Made by a program: the position numbers and the translations under genes. From NCBI GenBank assembly GCA_050733935.1, contig JBOHUC010000030.1, positions 1 to 41,159 of the forward strand: a DNA stretch of 41,159 bases. Reading direction: 5' to 3'. The stretch's first letter is position 1, and every line of letters starts with the position of its first letter. The DNA comes from JBOHUC01 sp050733935 (GTDB taxonomy: Bacteria; Eisenbacteria; RBG-16-71-46; DASYSL01). The notes beneath the pieces were generated by a model. That model had not been told where the DNA came from, searched no databases, and saw nothing but the letters and a program-made list of their open reading frames with translations. Positions 1 to 6,575 of the stretch are shown here, one piece after another.

Positions 1-291
1 GGCCGGTTTCGCCGGAGGCGCGGATTTCGCGGCCGGCTTCGCGGGCGGCGCAGCCTTCGAGGGCGGCGCAGCCTTCGAGGGCGGCGCGGCCTTGGCGGGC
101 GGCGCAGCCTTCGCGAGCGGTTTCACCGCCGACTTCGCGGTCACTCTGCCACCCGACTTCGCGCCCGTCTGCGAACCCTTCGCGCCGGCTTTCGCGGCGG
201 AGCGAGGGGCCGCCTTCGCGGCCGGTCGGGCAGGCCGGGCTGGCTTCGAGGTCTTTCCCTGAGAACGGGCGGGCGTCTTGCGAGAGGGCAT
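1..291 (-). CDS. Lys/Ala/Pro-rich protein, N-terminal part (cut by window edge)
   Basis: The frame is open from an ATG at 289-291 to the left edge, so only about 97 N-terminal residues are visible. The sequence is almost entirely Lys, Ala, Pro, Ser and Gly and carries four near-perfect K-A-A-P-P-(A/S) repeats, encoded by an 18-bp tandem repeat at roughly 44-115. It looks like a disordered, strongly basic tail of the histone H1/AlgP type. In many bacteria such tails precede a folded domain, for example a DksA/TraR zinc finger; that is only a guess because the rest lies outside the window. The gene follows the PNP gene with a gap of about 30 bp and could be its operon partner. No function can be assigned from the visible part. 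Confidence 0.6.
   Translation of the reverse strand, partial: MPSRKTPARSQGKTSKPARPARPAAKAAPRSAAKAGAKGSQTGAKSGGRVTAKSAVKPLAKAAPPAKAAPPSKAAPPSKAAPPAKPAAKSAPPAKPA
44..115. repeat. 18-bp tandem repeat encoding KAAPP(A/S)
   Basis: About four copies of an 18-bp unit (plus-strand form ggcggcgcagccttcgag, with a few substitutions) lie in tandem inside the Lys/Ala/Pro-rich gene. The repeat keeps the reading frame and explains the hexapeptide repeats of the protein. Copy number is likely to vary between strains through replication slippage. Confidence 0.7.
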
Positions 292-323
292 GGGCGGGTT
301 CCTCGTCCTTGGTTCCTTGGGTC

Positions 324-1205
324 CTACTCCGGAGAGACGCGCGGGCGCGGTGGGGCTTCGTCGAGCCGCTCCACAACGCGCGTCACGAGTCGGTCGAGTC
401 GCGGCGCGACACGTGCCGCGACCGCGAGAATCTTCGGAATGTCCACCGGCTCGAGCGCGTCGGGCCAGCAGCGATCGGTCACGACGGAGAACGCAAGCAC
501 ACGCAGTCCTCCGTGCACGGCGACGAGAGTCTCGGGGACGAGCGACATCCCCACGACGTCAGCGCCGATCCCGCGCAGGAAACGGTACTCGGCCGCGGTT
601 TCGAGGTTCGGTCCCGCGACCGCGACGTACACGCCCTTCTGCGCGGCGAGCCCCTGCTCGAGCGCGACGCTCTCGGCGAGACGAATGAGCGTGCGATCGT
701 ACGGTTCGCTCATGTCGGGGAAGCGCGGGCCGAGGGTCTCGTCGTTCGGCCCGATGAGCGGGTTGTCCCCCATCAGATTGATATGGTCCACCACGATCAT
801 GATGTCGCCCGCGTCGTAGAGCGGGTTCATGCCGCCGCACGCGTTCGACACGATGAGGGTGCGCGCCCCGAGCGCCTGCAATACACGCACGGGGAACGAC
901 ACCTGGCGCATCGAGTAGCCTTCGTAGTAGTGGACGCGGCCGCTCATGACGACCGCGGGGCGTCCGCCGAGCCGGCCGAACACGAGCTCGCCCCGGTGTC
1001 CCTCGACCGTCGACGCGGCGAAGTGCGGAATCTCGGAATACGGGACGCGCGTTTCGACCTTGAGACTCTCGCTCAGGGAGCCGAGCCCGGTGCCCAGGAT
1101 GACGGCGACTTCGGGCGTCATCGGCGTCCGGCCCCGGAGCGAGCGCACGGCCTCGTCGATTTCGCGCCTCAAGTCGCTCTTCGTCTCGTGCGTCACTCCG
1201 CTCAT
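324..1205 (-). CDS. Purine nucleoside phosphorylase (class I, trimeric type)
   Basis: Cleaves purine nucleosides with phosphate to free base and (deoxy)ribose-1-phosphate in the cytoplasmic purine salvage pathway. The 293-residue product has the family landmarks: G-T-G-L-G at 38-42 (phosphate loop), an HRGELVFG block, GRVHYYEG, the NACGGMNP...GD block and GPNLETAAE with the base-binding Glu. At residue 244, in the VVTD segment, the base-contacting Asn of human PNP (N243) is replaced by Asp, which may change base preference. I chose the ATG at 1203-1205 because it overlaps the stop of the upstream DUF167 gene as ATGA; the longer open frame to 1445 would run through that gene. The likely operon is yggS-yggT-DUF167-PNP. 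Confidence 0.93.
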   Translation of the reverse strand: MSGVTHETKSDLRREIDEAVRSLRGRTPMTPEVAVILGTGLGSLSESLKVETRVPYSEIPHFAASTVEGHRGELVFGRLGGRPAVVMSGRVHYYEGYSMRQVSFPVRVLQALGARTLIVSNACGGMNPLYDAGDIMIVVDHINLMGDNPLIGPNDETLGPRFPDMSEPYDRTLIRLAESVALEQGLAAQKGVYVAVAGPNLETAAEYRFLRGIGADVVGMSLVPETLVAVHGGLRVLAFSVVTDRCWPDALEPVDIPKILAVAARVAPRLDRLVTRVVERLDEAPPRPRVSPE

Positions 1206-1507
1206 TCCCCGTCTCCCTCGACTTCTGCCTCGACCGCTTCGAGCCTTCGTTCGAGCTCGGCCTGGTCGAGCTCCACCGCCATCACCTTGTCGCGCGCTCC
1301 GTGCCCGCGCTCGACACGCACCGCCGTGCGCGGAACCCCGAGGCTCCGTGCGACGAACGCGATCAGGGCCTCGTTCGCCCGACCTTCGATCGCGGGTGCC
1401 GCGATCCGCACCCGCCGGCGTCCATCCGCCAATCGCCCCGCCCACCGGGATTCGCGCGCGCCCGGCACGACGCGGAGCGCGAGGCGCGCCGGGGTCCTTT
1501 CAGACAG
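1202..1507 (-). CDS. DUF167/YggU family protein (start uncertain)
   Basis: Small conserved protein of unknown function. The diagnostic core is visible: P-G-A-R near the N-terminus, then IAAPAIEGRANEALIAFVA and the RVERGHGARDK region typical of DUF167. The start is unclear. A GTG at 1466-1468 gives 88 residues but removes the first beta-strand (ARLALRVVPGA) that family members have. The in-frame codons reach upstream to the yggT stop at 1511-1513, and the only usable start there is CTG at 1505-1507, which I used (101 codons). Translation is probably coupled to yggT. The 3' end overlaps the PNP start by 4 bp (ATGA). Confidence 0.8.
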   Translation of the reverse strand: MSERTPARLALRVVPGARESRWAGRLADGRRRVRIAAPAIEGRANEALIAFVARSLGVPRTAVRVERGHGARDKVMAVELDQAELERRLEAVEAEVEGDGE

Positions 1508-1510
1508 GAC

Positions 1511-1813
1511 CTAGCCCATCCGCTGCGCCAGCTCGTGGAGCGACTGCACCAGGAACTGGTTCGTGAACTGGAGCAGCAGGATCGCGATCAAAGGCGACAG
1601 GTCGATCCCGAGACTGCCCGTCGGCACGAGCCGACGGATTGGATCGCACACGAGATCCGCGAGCCGTCGCACGATGCCCACGGCCGGGTGGTACGGATCG
1701 ATCCCGGGGAGCCACGAGAGAATCGCGTTCACGAGGATCACGAACGACCACAGGTTGAGAATCACGCCGAGGAACGAAGCCAGTGCCCCGAGCAGGTTCC
1801 CCACTACGAACAT
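1511..1813 (-). CDS. YggT family integral membrane protein
   Basis: A 100-residue protein with two hydrophobic segments (about residues 5-30 and 68-90). The linker holds the family pattern ILSWLPGIDPYHPAVGIVRRLADLVCDPIRRLVP. Members are inner-membrane proteins linked to osmotic tolerance and, in Gram-positives, to division (SepG/YlmG group); the molecular role is not settled. It sits between yggS and DUF167, a common bacterial order. The gap to the yggS stop is 16 bp, so co-transcription is likely. The ATG at 1811-1813 gives the normal family length. Confidence 0.9.
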   Translation of the reverse strand: MFVVGNLLGALASFLGVILNLWSFVILVNAILSWLPGIDPYHPAVGIVRRLADLVCDPIRRLVPTGSLGIDLSPLIAILLLQFTNQFLVQSLHELAQRMG

Positions 1814-1829
1814 GCGGTCGTTCCCTCGC

Positions 1830-2534
1830 TCATCGACGCTCTCCGAAGAGTGCCGTTCCCACGCGCACCTGCGTGGCTCCTTCCTCGATGGCCACCTCGA
1901 GGTCGCCGCTCATACCCATCGAGAGCACGTCGAGCGCGAGCTCCGGATGCGCCCGCCGCGCGTTCTCGAGAACCTCCTTGAGTGCCCGAAACGCGGGCCT
2001 CGCCTGCTCCGGATCCTCGACCAGCGGCCCCACGGTCATGAAACCGCGCGCCACGAGCCGGGACCGTGTGACCACATCGCCGAGCAGCCGGACCGCCTCG
2101 GCCGGCACGACCCCGGCCTTCTGCGACTCGCCGCTCGTGTTGACCTCGATCAGGACCTCGAGAGTCCGTCCGAGCTCGGCGGCGTGACGGTCGAGCGCGT
2201 CGGCGATCCGCAGCGAATCGATCGACTCGATCCAGTCGAACAGGGCCGCTGCGCGGCGCGCCTTGTTCGATTGCAGGTGCCCGACCAGGTGCCACACCGC
2301 GCGGTCCGGGCGCTCGGCCTCGACCGCCGTGATCTTCGGCTCCGCCTCCTGGATCCGGCTCTCCCCGAGATCGACGAGTCCTTCGTCGAGCGCCTCGATG
2401 AGCCGGTCCGGCGGCTGCGTCTTCGTGATCGCCACCAGGCGTACGCTTCCGGCGGACCGGCCCGATCGTTTCTCCGCCTGCGCCACGCGCTCGCGCACGC
2501 GGCCAAGGCGGTCCAGGAATCCGGATGCGCTCAC
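1830..2534 (-). CDS. yggS: YggS/PLPBP family pyridoxal-phosphate homeostasis protein
   Basis: Binds PLP and helps keep cellular PLP and amino-acid pools balanced; no catalytic reaction is firmly known. Family landmarks are VRLVAITKTQP with the PLP lysine at residue 38, LGESRIQEAEPK, WHLVGHLQSNKAR, EVNTSGESQKAG, GFMTVGPL, LSMGMSGDLEVAIEEGATQVRVGTALFG. The open frame runs upstream to a TTG at 2643-2645, but that TTG is part of a promoter -35 box. I therefore placed the start at the GTG at 2532-2534, which yields a 234-residue protein beginning MSASGFLDRLGRVRERV, the normal family N-terminus. It is the first gene of the yggS-yggT-DUF167-PNP run. Confidence 0.92.
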   Translation of the reverse strand: MSASGFLDRLGRVRERVAQAEKRSGRSAGSVRLVAITKTQPPDRLIEALDEGLVDLGESRIQEAEPKITAVEAERPDRAVWHLVGHLQSNKARRAAALFDWIESIDSLRIADALDRHAAELGRTLEVLIEVNTSGESQKAGVVPAEAVRLLGDVVTRSRLVARGFMTVGPLVEDPEQARPAFRALKEVLENARRAHPELALDVLSMGMSGDLEVAIEEGATQVRVGTALFGERR

Positions 2535-2616
2535 GCTCGAACTCGTCGCACGGGTTGCACGAGTCGCACGGCTCGCGCGCCTCGGCCGGCGCCGATTTCG
2601 CGCCGGAAAGCCCCAT

Positions 2617-2645
2617 AATGTAGCTGTCGGTCGGGAGACGATCAA
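2617..2645 (-). promoter_or_regulatory. Predicted sigma70-type promoter for the yggS operon
   Basis: On the minus strand TTGATC (2640-2645) is followed after 17 bp by TACATT (2617-2622). The predicted transcript would start near 2610 and leave a leader of about 75 nt before the chosen yggS start. The location just after the tmRNA hairpin fits an independent operon promoter. Confidence 0.5.
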
Positions 2646-2674
2646 GGGTCGCGGGCCGCGGGACTCAAGCCGAA

Positions 2675-2700
2675 GGGCTCCGGTCCGTGGACCGAAGCCC
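2675..2700 (-). terminator. Hairpin downstream of tmRNA, probable terminator
   Basis: Arms at 2675-2686 and 2689-2700 are complementary over 12 bp with one G-U pair and only 2 nt between them. The hairpin begins 6 bp after the CCA end of tmRNA. The T-rich tail is weak (TTCGGCTTGA), so it may act as a processing or 3' stability element rather than a strong intrinsic terminator. Confidence 0.5.
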
Positions 2701-2706
2701 CGAAGG

Positions 2707-3071
2707 TGGTGGAGGCGGCGGGAGTCGAACCCGCGTCCGAAGAACCTTCCCCGACAGGCCCCACATGCTTCGCCGGTCTTTATCGCCTTCGCTTCGCGGG
2801 CCCCGGTCGGCAGGAGACCCGTGACGCTAGCCCGGTCGATCTCTCGTCGTCGGCCCCCGGGCGGGGCTTCGGACCAGCCGGTCTTTAGCGACGCTCCGAC
2901 CCCGTGCCGATCGGCAGGCCCGGGCGGAGCGTGACTACTCTAGTCGGTTAGGACTAGGCAGCCAGAGCCATCTGCTCGTTGGCAGATGAAGTTTGCCAGC
3001 GGTTTAACGAGGCACCGGCACCTCGGCATGCTCCTGTCGCTTCAAGTTCCCCGTCGAAACCAATCGCCCCC
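2707..3071 (-). ncRNA. ssrA: Transfer-messenger RNA (tmRNA)
   Basis: Rescues stalled ribosomes together with SmpB and adds a degradation tag. The 5' end GGGGGCG (3065-3071) pairs with CGCCTCC before A-CCA at the 3' end (CCA at 2707-2709). Conserved tmRNA stretches are visible: ATTGGTTTCGACGGGG at the 5' end, GCATGCCGAGG, CCTCGTTAAA, and a T-arm GGACGCGGGTTCGACTCCCGCC. The tag reading frame, near 2950-2985, reads A-N-E-Q-M-A-L-A-A followed by TAG; the resume codon is GCC. A 9-residue tag ending ALAA is at the short end of the normal range. The gene begins 23 bp after the ssb stop; smpB is about 10 kb away at 12898-13407. Confidence 0.95.
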
Positions 3072-3094
3072 GGTCTCGACGACTCTTTCGATGC

Positions 3095-3556
3095 TCAGAA
3101 TGGGAGATCGTCGTCGCTGGTCGCGAGATCGCCGCCGAACTCGTCGCCCGGCGCCGTCCCGCCGACGGCCGCGCCCACGCGCTCCTCACCCGGGGCGCCC
3201 GCACCGGCTGCGCCCACCTCGCCGCCACGCCCGCCCAGGAACTGCACGGTGTTGGCCACGATCTCGGTCGTGTAGCGCTTCTGGCCTTCCTTGTCCTGCC
3301 ACTCGCGGGTCTGCAGTCGTCCTTCGATGTAGACCTGACGTCCCTTGTCGAGGTACTGGCCGCAGTTCTCGGCCGTGCGCCCGAACACCACGATGCGGTG
3401 CCATTCGGTGCGCTCCTGCGCCGGCTGACCGTCCCGGCCGCCCCACCGCTCGTTGGTCGCGAGGGTGAAGTTGGCGACCGCCTGGCCGCCCGGCGTGTAG
3501 CGCAGCTCGGGCTTCTTGCCCAGGTTGCCGACGAGAATGACTTTGTTGACGCTCAT
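3095..3556 (-). CDS. ssb: Single-stranded DNA-binding protein
   Basis: Coats single-stranded DNA during replication, repair and recombination and recruits partner proteins through its C-terminal tip. The 153-residue protein has an OB fold at residues 1-110 (MSVNKVILVGNLGKKPELRYT, WHRIVVFG, YLDKGRQVYIEGRL, VQFLG). A Gly/Ala-rich flexible linker follows, then the acidic tip DDDLPF that binds partners. An AAGGAGTT ribosome-binding site precedes the ATG at 3554-3556. Upstream lie a predicted promoter and a four-fold 11-bp repeat array, so expression may be controlled. tmRNA follows directly. Confidence 0.96.
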   Translation of the reverse strand: MSVNKVILVGNLGKKPELRYTPGGQAVANFTLATNERWGGRDGQPAQERTEWHRIVVFGRTAENCGQYLDKGRQVYIEGRLQTREWQDKEGQKRYTTEIVANTVQFLGGRGGEVGAAGAGAPGEERVGAAVGGTAPGDEFGGDLATSDDDLPF

Positions 3557-3639
3557 GACGTTGGAACTCCTTCCGGTGGGCGATACGCGCGGGGGCGCGG
3601 CCCGGCGTTCGAGGGCCGGCGGGGCGCCGATCGAGGGCG

Positions 3640-3669
3640 AGTGTACGGCCGGCCGGGGACAGGACGCAA
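3640..3669 (-). promoter_or_regulatory. Predicted ssb promoter
   Basis: On the minus strand TTGCGT (3664-3669) and TACACT (3640-3645) are separated by 18 bp. They lie about 85-115 bp upstream of the ssb start. The -35 box is 11 bp downstream of the 11-bp repeat array, a normal place for an activator. Confidence 0.45.
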
Positions 3670-3680
3670 GGCGACCCCCG

Positions 3681-3724
3681 GGGACCGTGAATGGAGCGTC
3701 AAGGGACCATCAATAGACCGTCAA
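3681..3724 (-). promoter_or_regulatory. Four tandem 11-bp direct repeats, putative operator
   Basis: Read on the minus strand from 3724: TTGACGGTCTA, TTGATGGTCCC, TTGACGCTCCA, TTCACGGTCCC. The units are contiguous, exactly 11 bp (about one helical turn), with consensus TTGACGGTCCM. Direct repeats with 11-bp phasing are the known binding pattern of OmpR/PhoB-type response regulators. The first unit begins inside the cydB stop region (TGA at 3721-3723) and the array ends 11 bp before the predicted ssb -35 box. The regulator is unknown. Confidence 0.6.
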
Positions 3725-4776
3725 TCGTATGGATTTTCCGTCGCGATCGTCGCGGCGCGCGCCCGGCTCCGGAACGAGCGGTGAACGAACCCTGCGTAGC
3801 CGAGCGAGAGCAGGAACGCGACCGGCCACCACACGAGCGCAAAACCGGGACCGGCGCCGGGCGCGAGCGCGTTCGTGGCCGAGAGCGAGTGCTCGGGGGC
3901 GAGCGTCGAGCGAAGGAGCACGGGATAGGCGGACGCGGCCGCCCCGAGCAGAAGGCCTGTGATCACAAGAACGCCGCCCGCGAACGATCGGCCCTCGCGA
4001 CGCGAGCGGTGTCCGGTCGCGATCGCGAGCGCGCCGAGGACGACGGAAAGGATTCCGGCCCACGCGAGCGGGCGCCCCGCCATGTGCTGGAAGAACTCCG
4101 GGCGCACGGCGGTCGTCGCGACCGTGACGACGGGAAGGAGTGCGAGCGAGACGATCCAGAGAAAGCGCGCGGCGGAGTCACTCCGATCGTGAAGCGGGCC
4201 TTCGGTGCGAAGTCTCAGGTACGCGGCCCCGTGCGCGGCGAGGACCGCGAACGTGAAGATCGCGACCAGCACCGTGTACCAGTCGAGGATTCCGACCGCG
4301 CCGCGCGCGCTCCAGTCGGTGAACAGCGGCGCCAGGAACCGCCCGTCGGGTCCGAGCGGCACGCCGCGCAGGACGTTCCCGAACGCCGCACCGAGGAGGA
4401 TCGCAAGCAGCGTGCTCGAGAGCGCGAACACGGTGTCGAAGAACGAGCGCCACAGTGGATCCGGCAGGTGGCCGCCGAACTCGAGGGCGACGCCGCGCAG
4501 GAGGAACGACCAGAGAAGGAGGAAGAACGCGAGATAGAAGCCCGAAAGCGCGGTCGCGAGCACGTCCGGGAACGCAAGAAAGAGAACGCCGCCGGTCGCG
4601 AGGAGCCACACCTCGTGCCAGCTCCACAGCGGCCCGAGTGCGGCCACGATTTGCCGCCGCTCCGCTTCGGTGCGAGCAACGCGGAACGAAACCACGCCCG
4701 CGCCGATGTTCCAACCGTCGAGCAGGACGAAGAGAACGGCCGTGAGGGCCAGGATCGCGTACCAGGCTTCAGCCAT
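3721..4776 (-). CDS. cydB: Cytochrome bd ubiquinol oxidase subunit II
   Basis: Second membrane subunit of the bd-type quinol:O2 oxidoreductase, which reduces oxygen to water without proton pumping and works at low oxygen or under respiratory stress. The 351-residue product has about eight or nine hydrophobic segments. Family blocks are LDGWNIGAGV near the N-terminus, PLWSWHEVWLLATGGVLFLAFPDVLAT, FYLAFFLLLWSFLLRGVALEF and DWYTVLV. Length fits the short CydB/CioB branch. The ATG overlaps the cydA 3' end by 8 bp, as in most cydAB operons. Confidence 0.93.
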   Translation of the reverse strand: MAEAWYAILALTAVLFVLLDGWNIGAGVVSFRVARTEAERRQIVAALGPLWSWHEVWLLATGGVLFLAFPDVLATALSGFYLAFFLLLWSFLLRGVALEFGGHLPDPLWRSFFDTVFALSSTLLAILLGAAFGNVLRGVPLGPDGRFLAPLFTDWSARGAVGILDWYTVLVAIFTFAVLAAHGAAYLRLRTEGPLHDRSDSAARFLWIVSLALLPVVTVATTAVRPEFFQHMAGRPLAWAGILSVVLGALAIATGHRSRREGRSFAGGVLVITGLLLGAAASAYPVLLRSTLAPEHSLSATNALAPGAGPGFALVWWPVAFLLSLGYAGFVHRSFRSRARAATIATENPYD

Positions 4777-6139
4777 GGGCCGCCTCCGGGACTCGCGCCG
4801 GCAACGTTCCGGTCCCGGCGTGCGGCCCCGGACCGTGCGCGATCTCGCGCCCGATCACGAACAGGAAAAGAACGCCGAGCACGAAGTAGAGACCCGCGAA
4901 CCCGATGAGCGTAAAGAGCGCGTTCCCCGAGCTCACGACGTCGCTCGCACCCTCGCGTGTGCGATAGACGCCGTAGATGAGCCACGGTTGGCGCCCGAGC
5001 TCGGCCGTCATCCAGCCTGCCGTGTTCGCGATGTACGGAAACGGAAACGCGAGCATCAGGAACCACAGGAGCCGGCGGCTCGTCTCGAGCTTGCCGCGCA
5101 GCCGCTGGAGGAGCGTGATACCCATGAGCAGGATGAAGAGCGTGCCGAGCCCGGCCATCACGTGGAACGCGTAGTAGAGGAGCTCGATGTTGGTCGGCCA
5201 CGTGTCCTCGGGGAACGCGCCGAGCCCGCGGACGTCGCTGTGGAACGTGCCGTACGCGAGAAAGCTCAGCACCCCCGGCACGCGGATCGGGTTGTCGAGC
5301 TTTCGCTCCTTCACGTTCGGCTGGCCGATGAGCGTGATCTCGGCCTGCGGCCCGCTCTCGAAGCGCCCCTCCATCGCGGCGAGCGTGACCTCCTGGTAGC
5401 GCGCGACCATCTTGGCCTGCGGGTCGCCGGTCGGGAACGCGACCAGGATCGACGCCGCAAGTCCGAGGGCCGAGCCGTGGCGCAAGAACAGCGAGGCCGC
5501 ATCGAGGTGCGTCCCGCGCAGCCGGTAGTAGGCGCCGACCGCGGTCACGACGAACGAGCCTGTCACGAGGGCCGCGCACTGGTTGTGCGCGAACTGGTAG
5601 AGCGCCCAGGGATTGAGGAGGAACGCCTTCACGTCGGCGAGGATGAGCCTGCCGTCGGGCGCGAGCGAATAGCCGACCGGGTGCTGCATGAACGCGTTCG
5701 TGGTCAGGATGAAGTAGGCGGAGAGCCAGCTCCCCACCGCGACGCCGACGACGGACGCGAAGTGGCCGCGAGGGCCGAGGCGCTTCTCGCCCCAGACCAT
5801 GGCACCGACGAGCGCGCTCTCCAAAAAAAACGCGAACATGCCTTCGAGCGCGAGCGTCTGCCCGATGACCGCTCCCGAATAGCGCGAGAAGTTCGCCCAG
5901 TTCGTCCCGAACTGGAATTCCATCGGGATCCCGGTCACGACACCGACCGCAAAGTTCAATCCGAAGATGCGGGCCCAGAAGCGGAACGCGTGCGCGTAGC
6001 GTTCGTCGCCCGTCTTGAGGTGGCGCCACTTCCAGAACACGAGGAGCCACGCGAGGCCCATCGTGAGCTGCGGGAAAAGGTAGTGATAAACGATCGTGAA
6101 CGCGAACTGCAGGCGATGCCAGAAGACCGCGTCATCCAT
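4769..6139 (-). CDS. cydA: Cytochrome bd ubiquinol oxidase subunit I (short Q-loop type)
   Basis: Heme-bearing subunit of the bd oxidase in the cytoplasmic membrane. I chose the third in-frame ATG (6137-6139) because AGGGGG lies 6 nt upstream and because the heme b595 ligand then falls at His19, as in E. coli. Other landmarks are EFQFGTNWANFSRYSGAVIGQTLALEG with the conserved acidic residues, QFAHNQ with the likely heme b558 His, and the Met in AGWMTAELGRQPW. GRQPW is a family signature. The product is 456 residues, shorter than E. coli CydA, consistent with a short Q-loop (CioA-like). Together with cydB it indicates aerobic or microaerobic respiration. Confidence 0.94.
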   Translation of the reverse strand: MDDAVFWHRLQFAFTIVYHYLFPQLTMGLAWLLVFWKWRHLKTGDERYAHAFRFWARIFGLNFAVGVVTGIPMEFQFGTNWANFSRYSGAVIGQTLALEGMFAFFLESALVGAMVWGEKRLGPRGHFASVVGVAVGSWLSAYFILTTNAFMQHPVGYSLAPDGRLILADVKAFLLNPWALYQFAHNQCAALVTGSFVVTAVGAYYRLRGTHLDAASLFLRHGSALGLAASILVAFPTGDPQAKMVARYQEVTLAAMEGRFESGPQAEITLIGQPNVKERKLDNPIRVPGVLSFLAYGTFHSDVRGLGAFPEDTWPTNIELLYYAFHVMAGLGTLFILLMGITLLQRLRGKLETSRRLLWFLMLAFPFPYIANTAGWMTAELGRQPWLIYGVYRTREGASDVVSSGNALFTLIGFAGLYFVLGVLFLFVIGREIAHGPGPHAGTGTLPARVPEAAHG

Positions 6140-6156
6140 GCGCATCCCCCTGTCCA

Positions 6157-6186
6157 TTGACAGTGCGCCTGATCGGGCCGTATCTT
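6157..6186 (+). promoter_or_regulatory. Promoter of the tRNA-Pro/Arg/His operon
   Basis: A perfect -35 TTGACA (6157-6162) and a -10 TATCTT (6181-6186) are separated by 18 bp. The -10 box lies 24 bp before tRNA-Pro. The -35 box overlaps the extended cydA frame, another reason to place the cydA start downstream. Confidence 0.65.
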
Positions 6187-6210
6187 ACGATTTCTTGCCC
6201 GTCCAGGCAC

Positions 6211-6288
<78 letters not shown>

Positions 6289-6316
6289 CTGACCGCCCGA
6301 CCGTGGTTCAGGGCAT

Positions 6317-6390
6317 GCGCCTGTAGCTCAGTCGGATAGAGCAGCGGATTTCTAATCCGCGGGTCGGGGGTTCGATTCCCTCCAGGCGCA
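6317..6390 (+). tRNA. tRNA-Arg (anticodon TCT)
   Basis: Acceptor GCGCCTG pairs with CAGGCGC. The anticodon arm GCGGA TTTCTAA TCCGC gives anticodon TCT, which reads AGA/AGG. The T arm is GGGGG TTCGATT CCCTC. After discriminator A the genome reads TCC, so the 3' CCA is not encoded here, unlike the two flanking tRNAs. Confidence 0.95.
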
Positions 6391-6423
6391 TCCCCATGCA
6401 GGACCGGCGGGATCGCCTCTTGT

Positions 6424-6500
6424 GGTGGATGTAGCTCAGCTGGCAGAGCACCGGGTTGTGGTCCCGGGTGTCGCGGGTTCGAGCCCCGTCATCCACCCCA
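6424..6500 (+). tRNA. tRNA-His (anticodon GTG)
   Basis: Acceptor GTGGATG (6425-6431) pairs with CATCCAC. The encoded extra G at position -1 (6424) faces discriminator C73, the bacterial tRNA-His identity element. The anticodon arm is CCGGG TTGTGGT CCCGG with anticodon GTG. The CCA is encoded at 6498-6500. Confidence 0.95.
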
Positions 6501-6510
6501 GTCTCCTAAT

Positions 6511-6550
6511 GCGAACGCCGCCTGCTTGCGCAGGCGGCGTTTCGCTTTCC
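6511..6550 (+). terminator. Intrinsic terminator after the tRNA operon, possibly bidirectional
   Basis: A long GC-rich hairpin begins 10 bp after tRNA-His. The arms GCGAACGCCGCCTG (6511-6524) and CAGGCGGCGTTTCGC (6531-6545) are complementary except for one bulged base, and TTT lies in and after the 3' arm. The convergent lipoprotein gene ends at 6576, so the same hairpin could stop both transcripts. Confidence 0.75.
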
Positions 6551-6575
6551 CTCGTGCGAGGAGACGGAGCTCGGA

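Noticed and set aside
1553..1585. Further palindrome copy of the AACTGG type within yggT
   Set aside because: It is a direct, not inverted, repetition of gaactgg and is explained by the protein sequence.
2706..2888. 60-codon plus-strand ORF inside tmRNA
   Set aside because: It is antisense to the 3' part of tmRNA, whose conserved ends and tag frame are clear.
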